Part shown: positions 24,917 through 34,013 of the stretch, in pieces | How the letters are laid out: every line of letters begins with the position of its first letter | Position numbering within the stretch: the stretch's first letter is position 1 | Source of the DNA: Anaerobutyricum hallii | GTDB taxonomy: Bacteria; Bacillota; Clostridia; Lachnospirales; Lachnospiraceae | NCBI RefSeq assembly: GCF_900209925.1 | Contig: NZ_LT907978.1 | Span: 666,001-730,000 of the forward strand | DNA length: 64,000 nucleotides | Direction of reading: 5' to 3' | Position numbers and translations under genes: made by a program | Notes under the pieces: generated by a model | Databases searched by the model: none | The model's input: only the letters and a program-made list of their open reading frames with translations | What the model was told of the DNA's origin: nothing

Positions 24917-25517
24917 TAAGAAAAAGGCAGACACCAGTATCCAGGGTCTGCCTTTTTATATCAGAAAAGATACGTTTTTAAAAGCAGATGGCAAGTGGAA
25001 AGCAGCCTATATTTTATCAGCATTCCTGGTAATTGCTATGTTATGCATGATTTTTTGTTTTTCAGCAGCAGATGCCACACATTCCTCGCATTTAAGTGAA
25101 GGAGTATGCATTCGGCTTGTTCGTGAAGTCAGTTCGGTTTTCCCGGAACAGTTTCCTAAAGAGAGAATGCTTGAAATCGCAGCGATCATAGAGTTTCCGA
25201 TTCGGAAATGTGCACATTTTTCAGAATATGCAGTGTTGAGTATTACTGTAAATTTATATTTGTGGGTTTGCCTTCGCATGGAACGATTGCTAGAAGCAAA
25301 GAAATGGAAGATTTTTTTAAGAGCAGAAGTTTTTTGTGCCTTGTATGCCTGCAGTGATGAACTTCATCAGTATTTTGTGCCGGGAAGAAGTTGTCGTTTT
25401 TTTGATGTCTGTGTGGACAGTACAGGTGCATTTTTCGGAGCATTGTTATTCTGGGGAATGTATTTTTATTTGAGCAAACGAAAAAGACAGGAAATTTTTA
25501 GAGTGGATGGATGTTGA
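24906..25517 (+). CDS. VanZ-like membrane protein
   Basis: This protein of about 203 residues has four predicted membrane segments and VanZ-like signatures: IRKCAHFSEYAVLS and ALYACSDELHQYFVPGRSCRFFDVCVDSTGAFFG. VanZ-family proteins have no settled biochemical role; VanZ itself gives low-level teicoplanin resistance. The start is uncertain: ATG 24906 overlaps rpoZ by 11 bases with no clear ribosome-binding site, and there is no good later in-frame start before the first helix. The rpoZ hairpin at 24921-24957 lies within its first codons. Confidence 0.75.
   Translation: MWSSKKKADTSIQGLPFYIRKDTFLKADGKWKAAYILSAFLVIAMLCMIFCFSAADATHSSHLSEGVCIRLVREVSSVFPEQFPKERMLEIAAIIEFPIRKCAHFSEYAVLSITVNLYLWVCLRMERLLEAKKWKIFLRAEVFCALYACSDELHQYFVPGRSCRFFDVCVDSTGAFFGALLFWGMYFYLSKRKRQEIFRVDGC
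24921..24957 (+). terminator. Terminator-like hairpin after rpoZ, inside the VanZ-like reading frame
   Basis: AAAAAGGCAGAC (24921-24932) pairs perfectly with GTCTGCCTTTTT (24946-24957). The stem ends in a T run, the classic intrinsic terminator form. Confidence 0.75.
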
Positions 25518-25542
25518 CGCTTTTTTATAAAACAGCTACAAT
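25514..25542 (+). promoter_or_regulatory. Sigma-A promoter ahead of murE
   Basis: TTGACG (25514-25519) and TACAAT (25537-25542) are separated by 17 bases. It overlaps the end of the VanZ-like gene and gives murE-priA-def-fmt and later genes an independent start. Confidence 0.75.
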
Positions 25543-25645
25543 AAAAATACGTATGAAATAATGGATAATAGAATCGATGTATGTCGATTTAAAGATAAAA
25601 GAAAGAAGAAAAGCGGATTTTCCGGACTTGAAGGGAGCGTTTGAA

Positions 25646-27106
25646 ATGAAGTGCAGTCAGTTATTAGAACATATAGAGTATACATGTTTACAGGGAAGCA
25701 CAGATGTAAAGGTCAGTGCGGTAGTGAATGATTCAAGAAAGATAGAAGAAGGCTGTCTTTTCTTGTGTATTAAGGGAGCTTCTTTTGATGGACATACGTT
25801 TGCGGCAGAGGCGGCCAAAAAGGGAGCAGCAGTTTTAGTTGTAGAAGATGCAGTAGAAGTACCGGAAAGCGTAACAGTAATTAAAGTAGATAACACTCGT
25901 TATGCCATGGCATTGATTTCAGCAGCATGGTTTGGTTATCCGGCGAATGAACTTACAACAATCGCTGTTACCGGAACGAAGGGAAAGACGACAACAACCT
26001 ATATGGTAAAGGCGTTATTAGAAGAAGCCGGACATAAAGTTGGTGTCATCGGAACGATTGAGGTTGTTATTGGAGAGAAACATATCCCTGTCAATAATAC
26101 GACACCGGAATCTTATGATATTCACAGCTATTTCAGACAGATGGCAGAAGAAGACTGTGATGTAGTTGTTATGGAGGCATCTTCACAGGGCTTTAAGTTA
26201 GACAGAACTGCCGGAATTCTGTTTGATTACGGCTTATTTACAAACCTTTCTCCCGATCATATCGGACCGAATGAACATAAGGATTTTGCGGAATATCTTT
26301 CTTGCAAAGCAAAGCTGTTTCAACAGTGTAAATATGGATATGCGAATCTTGATGATGAGCATTTTGCAGAGATTACGAAGAAGGCCACTTGCCAGATCGA
26401 GACATTTGGCTTAAATGAAAAGGCAGATTTAGTGGCATATGATGTAGCACTTACGAGAGACAGAGATTTCTTAGGTGTGGATTTTGATTTAAAGGGAACA
26501 TATGAAGGCAGAATTTCCTGCGGGGTACCGGGAACATTTAATGTGCATAATGCATTAGGAGCAATCTGCATTGCCGGCCATATGGGTGTAACAGTAGAAC
26601 AGATGAATAAAGCACTTCGTCATTTCAGTGTGAAGGGAAGAGTACAGATTGTACCTACAGGATATGATTATACATTGATTATTGATTATGCACATAATGC
26701 AGTAGCGTTAGAGAGTATTTTGAATACATTAAGAGCATATGATCCTCCAAGACTGATTAGTTTATTTGGATGTGGCGGAAACCGTTCCAAGCTTCGTCGT
26801 TATGAGATGGGAGAAGTATCCGGCAAGCTTGCGGATTTTACGATTATCACATCGGATAATCCAAGATTTGAGGAGCCACAGGCAATTATCGATGATATTT
26901 TAACAGGAATGAAAAAGACAGACGGAGAATATATTTCTATTATTGACCGCCGGGAAGCGATTTCCTATGCGATGCATCACGCACAGCCGGGCGATATTGT
27001 AGTTCTTGCCGGAAAAGGTCATGAAACATATCAGGAGATTGAAGGCAAGAAGTATCACATGAGCGAAGAAGAAATTGTTCAGGATGTTCTTGACGGTAAA
27101 TATTAA
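25646..27106 (+). CDS. murE: UDP-MurNAc-L-Ala-D-Glu:meso-diaminopimelate ligase
   Basis: This 486-residue cytosolic Mur ligase adds the third stem-peptide residue. The ATP loop reads TGTKGKTTTTYMVK (about residue 110), HNAVALESIL is in the C-terminal domain, and the specificity motif SDNPRFEEP points to meso-diaminopimelate rather than lysine. The ATG at 25646 follows AAGGGAG; the open frame upstream to 25577 is leader. It lies outside the division cluster, between the VanZ-like gene and priA, where many Firmicutes carry coaBC. Confidence 0.95.
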   Translation: MKCSQLLEHIEYTCLQGSTDVKVSAVVNDSRKIEEGCLFLCIKGASFDGHTFAAEAAKKGAAVLVVEDAVEVPESVTVIKVDNTRYAMALISAAWFGYPANELTTIAVTGTKGKTTTTYMVKALLEEAGHKVGVIGTIEVVIGEKHIPVNNTTPESYDIHSYFRQMAEEDCDVVVMEASSQGFKLDRTAGILFDYGLFTNLSPDHIGPNEHKDFAEYLSCKAKLFQQCKYGYANLDDEHFAEITKKATCQIETFGLNEKADLVAYDVALTRDRDFLGVDFDLKGTYEGRISCGVPGTFNVHNALGAICIAGHMGVTVEQMNKALRHFSVKGRVQIVPTGYDYTLIIDYAHNAVALESILNTLRAYDPPRLISLFGCGGNRSKLRRYEMGEVSGKLADFTIITSDNPRFEEPQAIIDDILTGMKKTDGEYISIIDRREAISYAMHHAQPGDIVVLAGKGHETYQEIEGKKYHMSEEEIVQDVLDGKY

Positions 27107-27121
27107 AGCAAGGGAAATATT

Positions 27122-29374
27122 ATGGGAGACAGTAATATAAGATATGCTGACATAATTATAGACATTTCCCATGAGGCACTCGATAAGGTATTCCAGTACA
27201 GAGTGCCTCTTTCCTTATGGGAAGAAGTGCAGCCAGGTAGTCGGGTTTTCGTTCCGTTTGGAAGAGGAAACCGGGAAACGGAAGGATATGTCATTGCGAT
27301 TCGCCAAGAGGCAGACTATGAGGAAAGTAAGATTAAGGAAATTCTCCGGGTAAATACAGAGGGGATTTCTGTAGAGTCTGAATTGATCCAGGTTGCGTCT
27401 TTTTTAAAAGAAAAGTATGGTTCGACAATGATACAGGCACTTAGGACAGTGTTGCCGGTAAAGACAAAAATGAAACCGAAAGAAGAAGTTTTTATCACAC
27501 TTTCTATGGAAAAAGATACGGCACAGCAATTACTTTGCGAATGGGAACGTAAGCATTTTACAGCCAGAGCAAGATTTTTATCAACACTGCTCAAAAAAGA
27601 AAGAATGCGAAAAGAAGAAGCGGTGAAGGCGTGTAATTTTCCTTTGAAAGAGCTTAGAAAGCTTTCAGAACAGGGGATTATAAAGTTAGAGTCAAGGATT
27701 AAGTATAGAAATCCGTTTCCAGAACTTGTAACAAGAAAGCAAGGCTGGCCTTTAAATGATGAGCAAAGAGCAATCGTAGATAATTTTAAAGAAGAATACA
27801 GGAAGGGAGAGCGAAGAACCTATCTGCTGTACGGTATTACAGGAAGTGGCAAGACAGAGGTTTATCTTTCTTTAATCAAAGAAGTTCTTGCGGCAGGCAG
27901 ACAGGTTATCGTGCTGATTCCGGAAATCTCTCTTACTTATCAGACAGTACGACGTTTTTATGAGCGCTTTGGAGAACGAATTGCTGTCATTAATTCCAGA
28001 ATGTCAAAGGGAGAGAAGTCAGATGCCTGCGAGAGAATCCGGGCAGGCGAGGCGGATGTTATCATCGGGGCACGTTCGGCTCTGTTTGCTCCAACAGAAC
28101 GGCTGGGGCTGATTGTGATAGATGAGGAACATGATGGCGCCTACAAAAGTGATACTTCCCCAAAGTATCATGCAAGGGAAACCGCTATTTATCGGGCTAA
28201 GCTTTGTGGAGCCAGTGTTGTTCTGGGTTCTGCTACGCCCTCTGTAGAGGCATATGCACATGCTTTGAACGGAGAATATCAGTTATGGACCTTAAAAAAG
28301 CGAGCTGGGAATGCAATCTTACCTAATACACAGATTGTTGACCTTAGAGAAGAGTTTAAAAAGGGCAACCGTTCGATTTTTAGCGAGGAACTTCATAAAA
28401 AGATAACGGAATGTCTGGAAAGAAAAGAACAGATCATGCTGTTTTTAAATCGACGCGGTTTTGCAGGTTTTGTTTCCTGCCGGGCCTGTGGCCAGGTGAT
28501 CAAGTGCCCGCATTGTGATGTTACACTGACCTATCATCGAAATGGAAAGCTGCGTTGTCATTATTGTGGGCATGAAGAAGTGTTCACAAAACAGTGTCCG
28601 ATTTGTAAAAGTCCACATGTGGCGGCATTTGGTCTTGGCACAGAAAAGGTAGAAGCGGCGCTTCATCAGGAGTTTCCAGCCGCCAGAGTACTCCGAATGG
28701 ATATGGATACGACAAAAAGAAAGCATGCCCACGAAGAAATGCTTGCTGCTTTTGCAGCCGGGAGGGCAGATATTCTTCTGGGAACCCAGATGATCGTAAA
28801 AGGGCATGATTATGCCAATGTCACTTTAGTAGGAATCCTTGCAGCGGATCTGTCTCTTCACGAGCAGGATTTTCGAAGTGGTGAGAAAACATTCCAGCTT
28901 TTATGTCAGGCAGCCGGGAGAGCCGGAAGAGGAGAGAAGGCAGGTAATGTTATTATCCAGACATACTCTCCAGAACATTATGCAATCGTTGCTGCAGCCA
29001 GACATTCTTATGAGAATTTCTTTAAGGAAGAATATACATACCGGAAATTAATGGCTTATCCGCCATGTGCACATATGCTGGTCATTCTGATACAATCCGG
29101 TGATGAATCGCAGTCGATCATCGCAATGCTCCGTATTGAAAAGATAATAGAGCAAAGTCAGTCAGGAGAGATGGATCCGATACAGATTTTAAATCCTGGA
29201 CAGGCGAGTCTTTCAAAACTTAAAGATGTATATAGACAGGTTCTTTACTTAAAACATAAAGAAGAAGAGAGATTATTGGATTTAAAGAGACGGTTAGAGC
29301 CAGTTTTAGAGAAGCATCCGATGTTTGCGGGAATATCCATACAGTTTGATTTTGACCCGCTCTCACATTACTAA
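27122..29374 (+). CDS. priA: Primosomal protein N' (PriA helicase)
   Basis: This 750-residue replication-restart helicase has a 3'-DNA-binding N-terminus (VPFGRGNRETEGYVI), Walker A GITGSGKTEVY (about residue 240), a DEEH box (IVIDEEHDGAY), and the cysteine cluster CRACGQVIKCPHC...CHYC...CPIC that binds two zinc ions. The QAAGRAGR motif VI is present. It follows murE by 15 bases. Confidence 0.96.
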   Translation: MGDSNIRYADIIIDISHEALDKVFQYRVPLSLWEEVQPGSRVFVPFGRGNRETEGYVIAIRQEADYEESKIKEILRVNTEGISVESELIQVASFLKEKYGSTMIQALRTVLPVKTKMKPKEEVFITLSMEKDTAQQLLCEWERKHFTARARFLSTLLKKERMRKEEAVKACNFPLKELRKLSEQGIIKLESRIKYRNPFPELVTRKQGWPLNDEQRAIVDNFKEEYRKGERRTYLLYGITGSGKTEVYLSLIKEVLAAGRQVIVLIPEISLTYQTVRRFYERFGERIAVINSRMSKGEKSDACERIRAGEADVIIGARSALFAPTERLGLIVIDEEHDGAYKSDTSPKYHARETAIYRAKLCGASVVLGSATPSVEAYAHALNGEYQLWTLKKRAGNAILPNTQIVDLREEFKKGNRSIFSEELHKKITECLERKEQIMLFLNRRGFAGFVSCRACGQVIKCPHCDVTLTYHRNGKLRCHYCGHEEVFTKQCPICKSPHVAAFGLGTEKVEAALHQEFPAARVLRMDMDTTKRKHAHEEMLAAFAAGRADILLGTQMIVKGHDYANVTLVGILAADLSLHEQDFRSGEKTFQLLCQAAGRAGRGEKAGNVIIQTYSPEHYAIVAAARHSYENFFKEEYTYRKLMAYPPCAHMLVILIQSGDESQSIIAMLRIEKIIEQSQSGEMDPIQILNPGQASLSKLKDVYRQVLYLKHKEEERLLDLKRRLEPVLEKHPMFAGISIQFDFDPLSHY

Positions 29375-29379
29375 TTCAC

Positions 29380-29408
29380 TTTACGACAGGCGCTTACGAT
29401 GTTATAAT
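29380..29408 (+). promoter_or_regulatory. Probable sigma-A promoter of def-fmt
   Basis: TTTACG (29380-29385) and TATAAT (29403-29408) are 17 bases apart, between priA and def. Confidence 0.65.
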
Positions 29409-29442
29409 CGAGAGTGCATTAAAAATACGAGGAGGAAAAGAA

Positions 29443-29919
29443 ATGGCAATTCGTAAAATTCGCTTTATTGGCGATCCATGTTTAAATAAAGTATGTAAAC
29501 CGGTACAGAAGATCACCCCTTCAATCGAGACACTGATCGAGGATATGTTCGATACAATGTATGAGGCAAGAGGGGTTGGTTTAGCAGCACCACAGATAGG
29601 AATTTTAAGAAGAATCTGTGTCATTGATGTTATGGATGGTGATCCAATTATTTTAATTAATCCAGAAATTATTGAAACATCCGGAGAACAGACCGATGAA
29701 GAAGGATGCTTAAGTATCCCAGGCAAGTGTGCTAGTGTGACACGAGCAGATTATGTTAAGGTTAAGTCCTTTGATATGGATCTGAATCCTGTAATTATTG
29801 AAGGAGAGGGACTTCGTGCAAGAGCTCTTTTACATGAGATGGATCATCTTGATGGTATCCTTTATGGAGAGAGAGCTAATGAGCCGTATCACGATGTGGA
29901 GGAAGAAGAATGCGAGTAG
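29443..29919 (+). CDS. def: Peptide deformylase
   Basis: This 158-residue metalloenzyme removes the formyl group from nascent proteins. Its three motifs are complete: GVGLAAPQIG, EEGCLS (Cys ligand) and LLHEMDHLDG (two His ligands and catalytic Glu). GAGGAGG precedes the ATG. It overlaps fmt by 10 bases. Confidence 0.96.
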   Translation: MAIRKIRFIGDPCLNKVCKPVQKITPSIETLIEDMFDTMYEARGVGLAAPQIGILRRICVIDVMDGDPIILINPEIIETSGEQTDEEGCLSIPGKCASVTRADYVKVKSFDMDLNPVIIEGEGLRARALLHEMDHLDGILYGERANEPYHDVEEEECE

Positions 29920-30857
29920 TATTTATGGGAACACCGGATTTTGCGGTTCCTACATTAGAAGCTCTTATAGAGAAGCATGAAGTTGTCGGTGTCGTGACAC
30001 AGCCGGATAAGAGAAAAGGCCGCGGTAAAGCGATGGCATTTTCACCGGTGAAGGAGAAGGCATTAGAACATGAGATTCCGGTTTATCAGCCGGTAAAGGT
30101 AAGAGAAGAAGCATTTGTTCAGATCCTTCGTGAACTAGATCCAGAGGTGATCGTTGTTGCTGCCTTTGGACAGATTCTTCCGGAAAGCATTTTAAATATG
30201 CCGAAGTATGGATGTATTAATGTACATGCTTCCTTACTTCCAAAGTATCGTGGTGCAGCACCGATTCAGTGGTCCGTTATTGACGGAGAAAAGGAAACCG
30301 GTGTTACGATTATGTATATGGAAAAGGGCTTAGATACCGGAGATATGATAGAACACGTTGTTGTACCGATTGATGCGAAAGAAACCGGAGAATCTCTTCA
30401 TGATAAGCTTGCAGTGGCAGGAGGTCCGCTGTTATTAGATGTTCTTGCAAAGTTAGAGAATGGAACAGCTGTACGGACTCCGCAGAATGATGCAGATAGC
30501 TGCTATGCAAAAATGCTTACAAAGGATTTAGGTAAGATTGACTGGAATAAAGATGCGGTATCTATTGAACGTCTGATCAGAGGACTGAATTCCTGGCCAA
30601 GTGCGTATACTGCATTTCATGATAAGACACTTAAGATCTGGGATGCTGATGTGGAAGAAGGAAGCAGTGATGCACAGCCGGGAACCGTTGTAAAAGTTAC
30701 ACCGGATGCCCTTTATGTGCAGACAGGAAAGAATCTTCTTAAACTGAATGAAGTACAGATCCAGGGCAAAAAGAGAATGCCAGTAAAGGCATTTTTACTT
30801 GGACATAAAGTAGAAATCGGGACTTTACTTGGACAAGATAATGAAAACAATCGTTGA
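29910..30857 (+). CDS. fmt: Methionyl-tRNA formyltransferase
   Basis: This 315-residue enzyme formylates initiator Met-tRNA using 10-formyl-THF. The N-terminal domain carries FMGTPDFAVP and the catalytic INVHASLLPKYRGAAPIQWS region (Asn, His), with a C-terminal OB-like domain (LIRGLNSWPSAYT). It starts within the def 3' end and is translationally coupled. Confidence 0.96.
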   Translation: MRVVFMGTPDFAVPTLEALIEKHEVVGVVTQPDKRKGRGKAMAFSPVKEKALEHEIPVYQPVKVREEAFVQILRELDPEVIVVAAFGQILPESILNMPKYGCINVHASLLPKYRGAAPIQWSVIDGEKETGVTIMYMEKGLDTGDMIEHVVVPIDAKETGESLHDKLAVAGGPLLLDVLAKLENGTAVRTPQNDADSCYAKMLTKDLGKIDWNKDAVSIERLIRGLNSWPSAYTAFHDKTLKIWDADVEEGSSDAQPGTVVKVTPDALYVQTGKNLLKLNEVQIQGKKRMPVKAFLLGHKVEIGTLLGQDNENNR

Positions 30858-30886
30858 CAGGTCAGAGAAGAAGAAAGGAAAAGCAG

Positions 30887-32242
30887 ATGGAGAAGCGGAC
30901 AGATATGAGAGCGGAAGCTCTCGATACGCTGATTGATATTGAAAGAAATAAAAAGCTTTCTCATATTGCAATCGGAGAGACACTGATGCGCCACCAGTTT
31001 GAAAAAAAGTCTGACAGGGCTTTTTATACCAGACTTTGTGAGGGAGTAACAGAGAGAAAGATTTATCTGGATTATATCCTTGATACGTATTCAAAAACGC
31101 CAATGAGAAAGTGTAAGCCGCTCATACGCTCTCTTCTGCGAATGGGAGCATACCAGATCCTGTTTATGGATGTAAGAGACGCGGCTGCCTGTTCGGAGGC
31201 AGTATCTCTTGCAAAAAAAAGAGGATTTGGCAGACTCAGTGGTTTTGTAAATGGAGTTTTACGAACCATCGTAAGAGAAAAAGATAGTCTGCCTGTTCCT
31301 GACAAAAAAGAATTTGATAAGTATCTGAGCATCACATATTCTGTACCGGAATGGCTTAGTCGTCTCATGATCGATCAGTATGGTGCTCAAACCGCAGAGA
31401 CGATGTTTGCTTCTTTTTTAGAGGCAAGACCACTGACGATCCGTACCAATCTTTCTGTAATTACACCAGAGACATTAGAAGAGGAACTGAAAAAAGAGGG
31501 GGTCAGTGTGGAAAGAGGAAGCTATCTTCCCTATGCCCTTACGATTTCTCATTTGAATTATCTTGGGAAGCTTGCAGCTTTCCGTCAGGGAAAGTTTGCA
31601 GTGCAGGATGAGAGTTCACAGCTTGCTGTAGAAGTTGCAGATATCAACGAAGGCGATTTTGTTCTTGATGTCTGTGCGGCACCAGGCGGGAAGACATTCC
31701 ATGCGGCAGACCGGCTTCATGGAACCGGAAAGGTTCTTTCAAGAGATTTAACAGAATATAAGACAGATCTGATCGAGGAGAATAAAGACCGGATGTGTTA
31801 TGAGAATGTAGAAGTACAGCAATGGGATGCACTTGTAGAAGATGAACGTCTTTTAGAAAGTGTGGATGTTCTTCTTGCAGATCTTCCCTGTAGCGGACTG
31901 GGCATTATGGGAAGGAAGAATGATATCAAATATCAGATGACACAACAGCAGCTTTCTGAGCTTGCACAGCTGCAAAGAAATATACTTTCCGTTATCTGGA
32001 AGTATGTAAAGCCAGGCGGAGAGATGATTTTCTCTACCTGTACACTGAACCGGGGAGAGAATGTAGAGAATATCCGCTGGATAGAAGAGAATACACCAAT
32101 GCGTCTGGTATCGATAGAAGACTATCTGCCAGAGAACCTTAAAGGCAGAACAGGAAGTCAGGGATATTTACAGCTGATACCGGGTAAGGATAGCTGTGAT
32201 GGCTTCTTCATTTCAAAATTTGAAAGACCGGAGGCGAGATAG
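30887..32242 (+). CDS. rsmB: 16S rRNA (cytosine-967-C5)-methyltransferase
   Basis: This 451-residue protein has an N-terminal NusB-like RNA-binding domain (about residues 5-140) and a C-terminal SAM domain with DVCAAPGGKTFHAA, ADLPCSGLGIMGRK and FSTCTLNRGEN. The ATG at 30887 is preceded by AAAGG at 8 bases; a TTG at 30854 overlapping fmt is less likely. The stop is immediately followed by the rlmN ATG. Confidence 0.94.
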   Translation: MEKRTDMRAEALDTLIDIERNKKLSHIAIGETLMRHQFEKKSDRAFYTRLCEGVTERKIYLDYILDTYSKTPMRKCKPLIRSLLRMGAYQILFMDVRDAAACSEAVSLAKKRGFGRLSGFVNGVLRTIVREKDSLPVPDKKEFDKYLSITYSVPEWLSRLMIDQYGAQTAETMFASFLEARPLTIRTNLSVITPETLEEELKKEGVSVERGSYLPYALTISHLNYLGKLAAFRQGKFAVQDESSQLAVEVADINEGDFVLDVCAAPGGKTFHAADRLHGTGKVLSRDLTEYKTDLIEENKDRMCYENVEVQQWDALVEDERLLESVDVLLADLPCSGLGIMGRKNDIKYQMTQQQLSELAQLQRNILSVIWKYVKPGGEMIFSTCTLNRGENVENIRWIEENTPMRLVSIEDYLPENLKGRTGSQGYLQLIPGKDSCDGFFISKFERPEAR

Positions 32243-33280
32243 ATGGATTTAAAATCCATGACAATGGAAGAACTGACAGATTGTATAGTAGAACTTGGCG
32301 AGAAGAAGTTTCGGGCAAAGCAGATTTATGGATGGCTGCATCAGAAGCTGGTAAGAAGTCCGGAAGAGATGAGCAATGTTCCGGCAAAGTGTCTGGAGAA
32401 GCTTTTAAAAGAGCATCCTTTTTATGGAGTAGAAGAAGTAGAACATTATGTATCAAAGATAGATGGTACACAGAAGTTTTTATTTTCTCTGCATGATGGA
32501 AATATGGTAGAGAGTGTATTGATGAAGTATAAACATGGAAACTCCGTTTGTATTTCTTCACAGGCAGGCTGCCGTATGGGCTGCCGTTTCTGTGCATCTA
32601 CGTTACTTGGATTGTCAAGAAACTTATATCCATCCGAAATGCTCGATCAGATCTATGCGATTCAGAAAGCTACAGGGGAGAGAGTATCGCATCTTGTAGT
32701 AATGGGAACAGGAGAACCATTTGATAATTTTGAATCATTATGCCGTATGATTGAACTGCTCTGTTCACCGGAAGGATTGAATATCAGTCATAGAAATATT
32801 ACAGTATCCACCTGCGGAATCGTACCAAAGATTTATGAATTTGCAGATAGAAATCCGCAGGTTACCTTGGCGATTTCTTTACATTCGCCAAATGATACGA
32901 TGCGAAAAGAACTGATGCCGATCGCAAATAAATATTCTATGGATGAACTGATGAAGGCTGCGAAGTATTATACGAAGACAACCGGCCGGAGAATTACATT
33001 TGAATACAGCCTTGTAAAAGGAGTTAACGATAAAAAGGAACATGCCGAAGAACTCATTTCAAGAGTGAAAGGCATGAACTGCCATGTTAATCTTATTCCG
33101 GTAAATCCAATCAAAGAAAGAGATTTTGAACAATCTACACAGAATAATGTAACGGCATTTAAACATATACTGGAACGACAGCATATTCAGGTGACGGTCC
33201 GCAGGGAGATGGGAAGAGATATTCAGGCTGCGTGCGGACAGTTAAGGAAAAGCTATAAAGAAAGGAGTGGGAATGAATGA
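32243..33280 (+). CDS. rlmN: 23S rRNA/tRNA adenine-C2 methyltransferase
   Basis: This 345-residue radical SAM enzyme methylates A2503 of 23S rRNA and A37 of some tRNAs. The cluster motif is GCRMGCRFCAST (about residues 112-123), with a conserved Cys near the C-terminus (IQAACGQL) that carries the methyl group. Its stop overlaps the prpC start by 4 bases. Confidence 0.96.
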   Translation: MDLKSMTMEELTDCIVELGEKKFRAKQIYGWLHQKLVRSPEEMSNVPAKCLEKLLKEHPFYGVEEVEHYVSKIDGTQKFLFSLHDGNMVESVLMKYKHGNSVCISSQAGCRMGCRFCASTLLGLSRNLYPSEMLDQIYAIQKATGERVSHLVVMGTGEPFDNFESLCRMIELLCSPEGLNISHRNITVSTCGIVPKIYEFADRNPQVTLAISLHSPNDTMRKELMPIANKYSMDELMKAAKYYTKTTGRRITFEYSLVKGVNDKKEHAEELISRVKGMNCHVNLIPVNPIKERDFEQSTQNNVTAFKHILERQHIQVTVRREMGRDIQAACGQLRKSYKERSGNE

Positions 33281-34008
33281 AATCTTTCGGCATGACGGAC
33301 ATTGGAAGAAAGCGAAAAGTCAATCAGGATTATCTGTTTTTTTCTGATGAGCCGATTGGCTGTTTCCCCAATCTCTACATTGTAGCAGACGGAATGGGTG
33401 GACATAAGGCTGGCGATAAAGCATCCTCTTATGCGGTAAACCGTTTTGTGGAGCTGGCGAAGAAAGAGAAGAAAGAACTTCCCTTCCTCGTTATGGAACG
33501 ACTTTTAAATGAAGTAAATGAAGCAGTATACGAACTGTCTTGTAAAGAAGAACAGTATGCAGGAATGGGTACAACATTTGTAGCAGCGACAGTAGTAGAT
33601 AAAACAGCATATATTATGAATGTGGGAGATAGCCGGCTATATTATTTTGATGGCAAGATCCGTCAGGTAACAATGGACCATTCTCTCGTGGAAGAACTGG
33701 TTCGAGCTGGCGAGATTGACCGGTCAGAAAGCCGGAATCATCCACAGAAAAATATTATAACAAAGGCAGTAGGTGTGGCAGAAGATATTCAGCCGGATTT
33801 CTTCATTGTTGATATGGAAGAAGGAAGTTCGCTTTTATTATGTTCTGACGGACTGACAAATATGGTAGACGATGAAAAACTAGAAGAGATTTTATCAGAG
33901 GATTGTACAGAAGAAGAATATGCAGGTAAATGCATAGAAGAAGCTTTGTTTTATGGTGGCCTTGATAATATTGCGGTTGTCATCGCCCGGAATAGAAGTG
34001 GGAGGTGA
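33277..34008 (+). CDS. prpC: PP2C-family Ser/Thr phosphatase
   Basis: This 243-residue phosphatase reverses phosphorylation by the partner kinase. PPM motifs are GRKRKVNQDYLFF, VADGMGGHKAGDKAS (two metal-binding Asp regions), NVGDSRLYYF, LLLCSDGLTNMV and GGLDNIAVVI. It is coupled to rlmN upstream and to the kinase downstream. Confidence 0.95.
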   Translation: MKSFGMTDIGRKRKVNQDYLFFSDEPIGCFPNLYIVADGMGGHKAGDKASSYAVNRFVELAKKEKKELPFLVMERLLNEVNEAVYELSCKEEQYAGMGTTFVAATVVDKTAYIMNVGDSRLYYFDGKIRQVTMDHSLVEELVRAGEIDRSESRNHPQKNIITKAVGVAEDIQPDFFIVDMEEGSSLLLCSDGLTNMVDDEKLEEILSEDCTEEEYAGKCIEEALFYGGLDNIAVVIARNRSGR

Positions 34009-34013
34009 AAACA

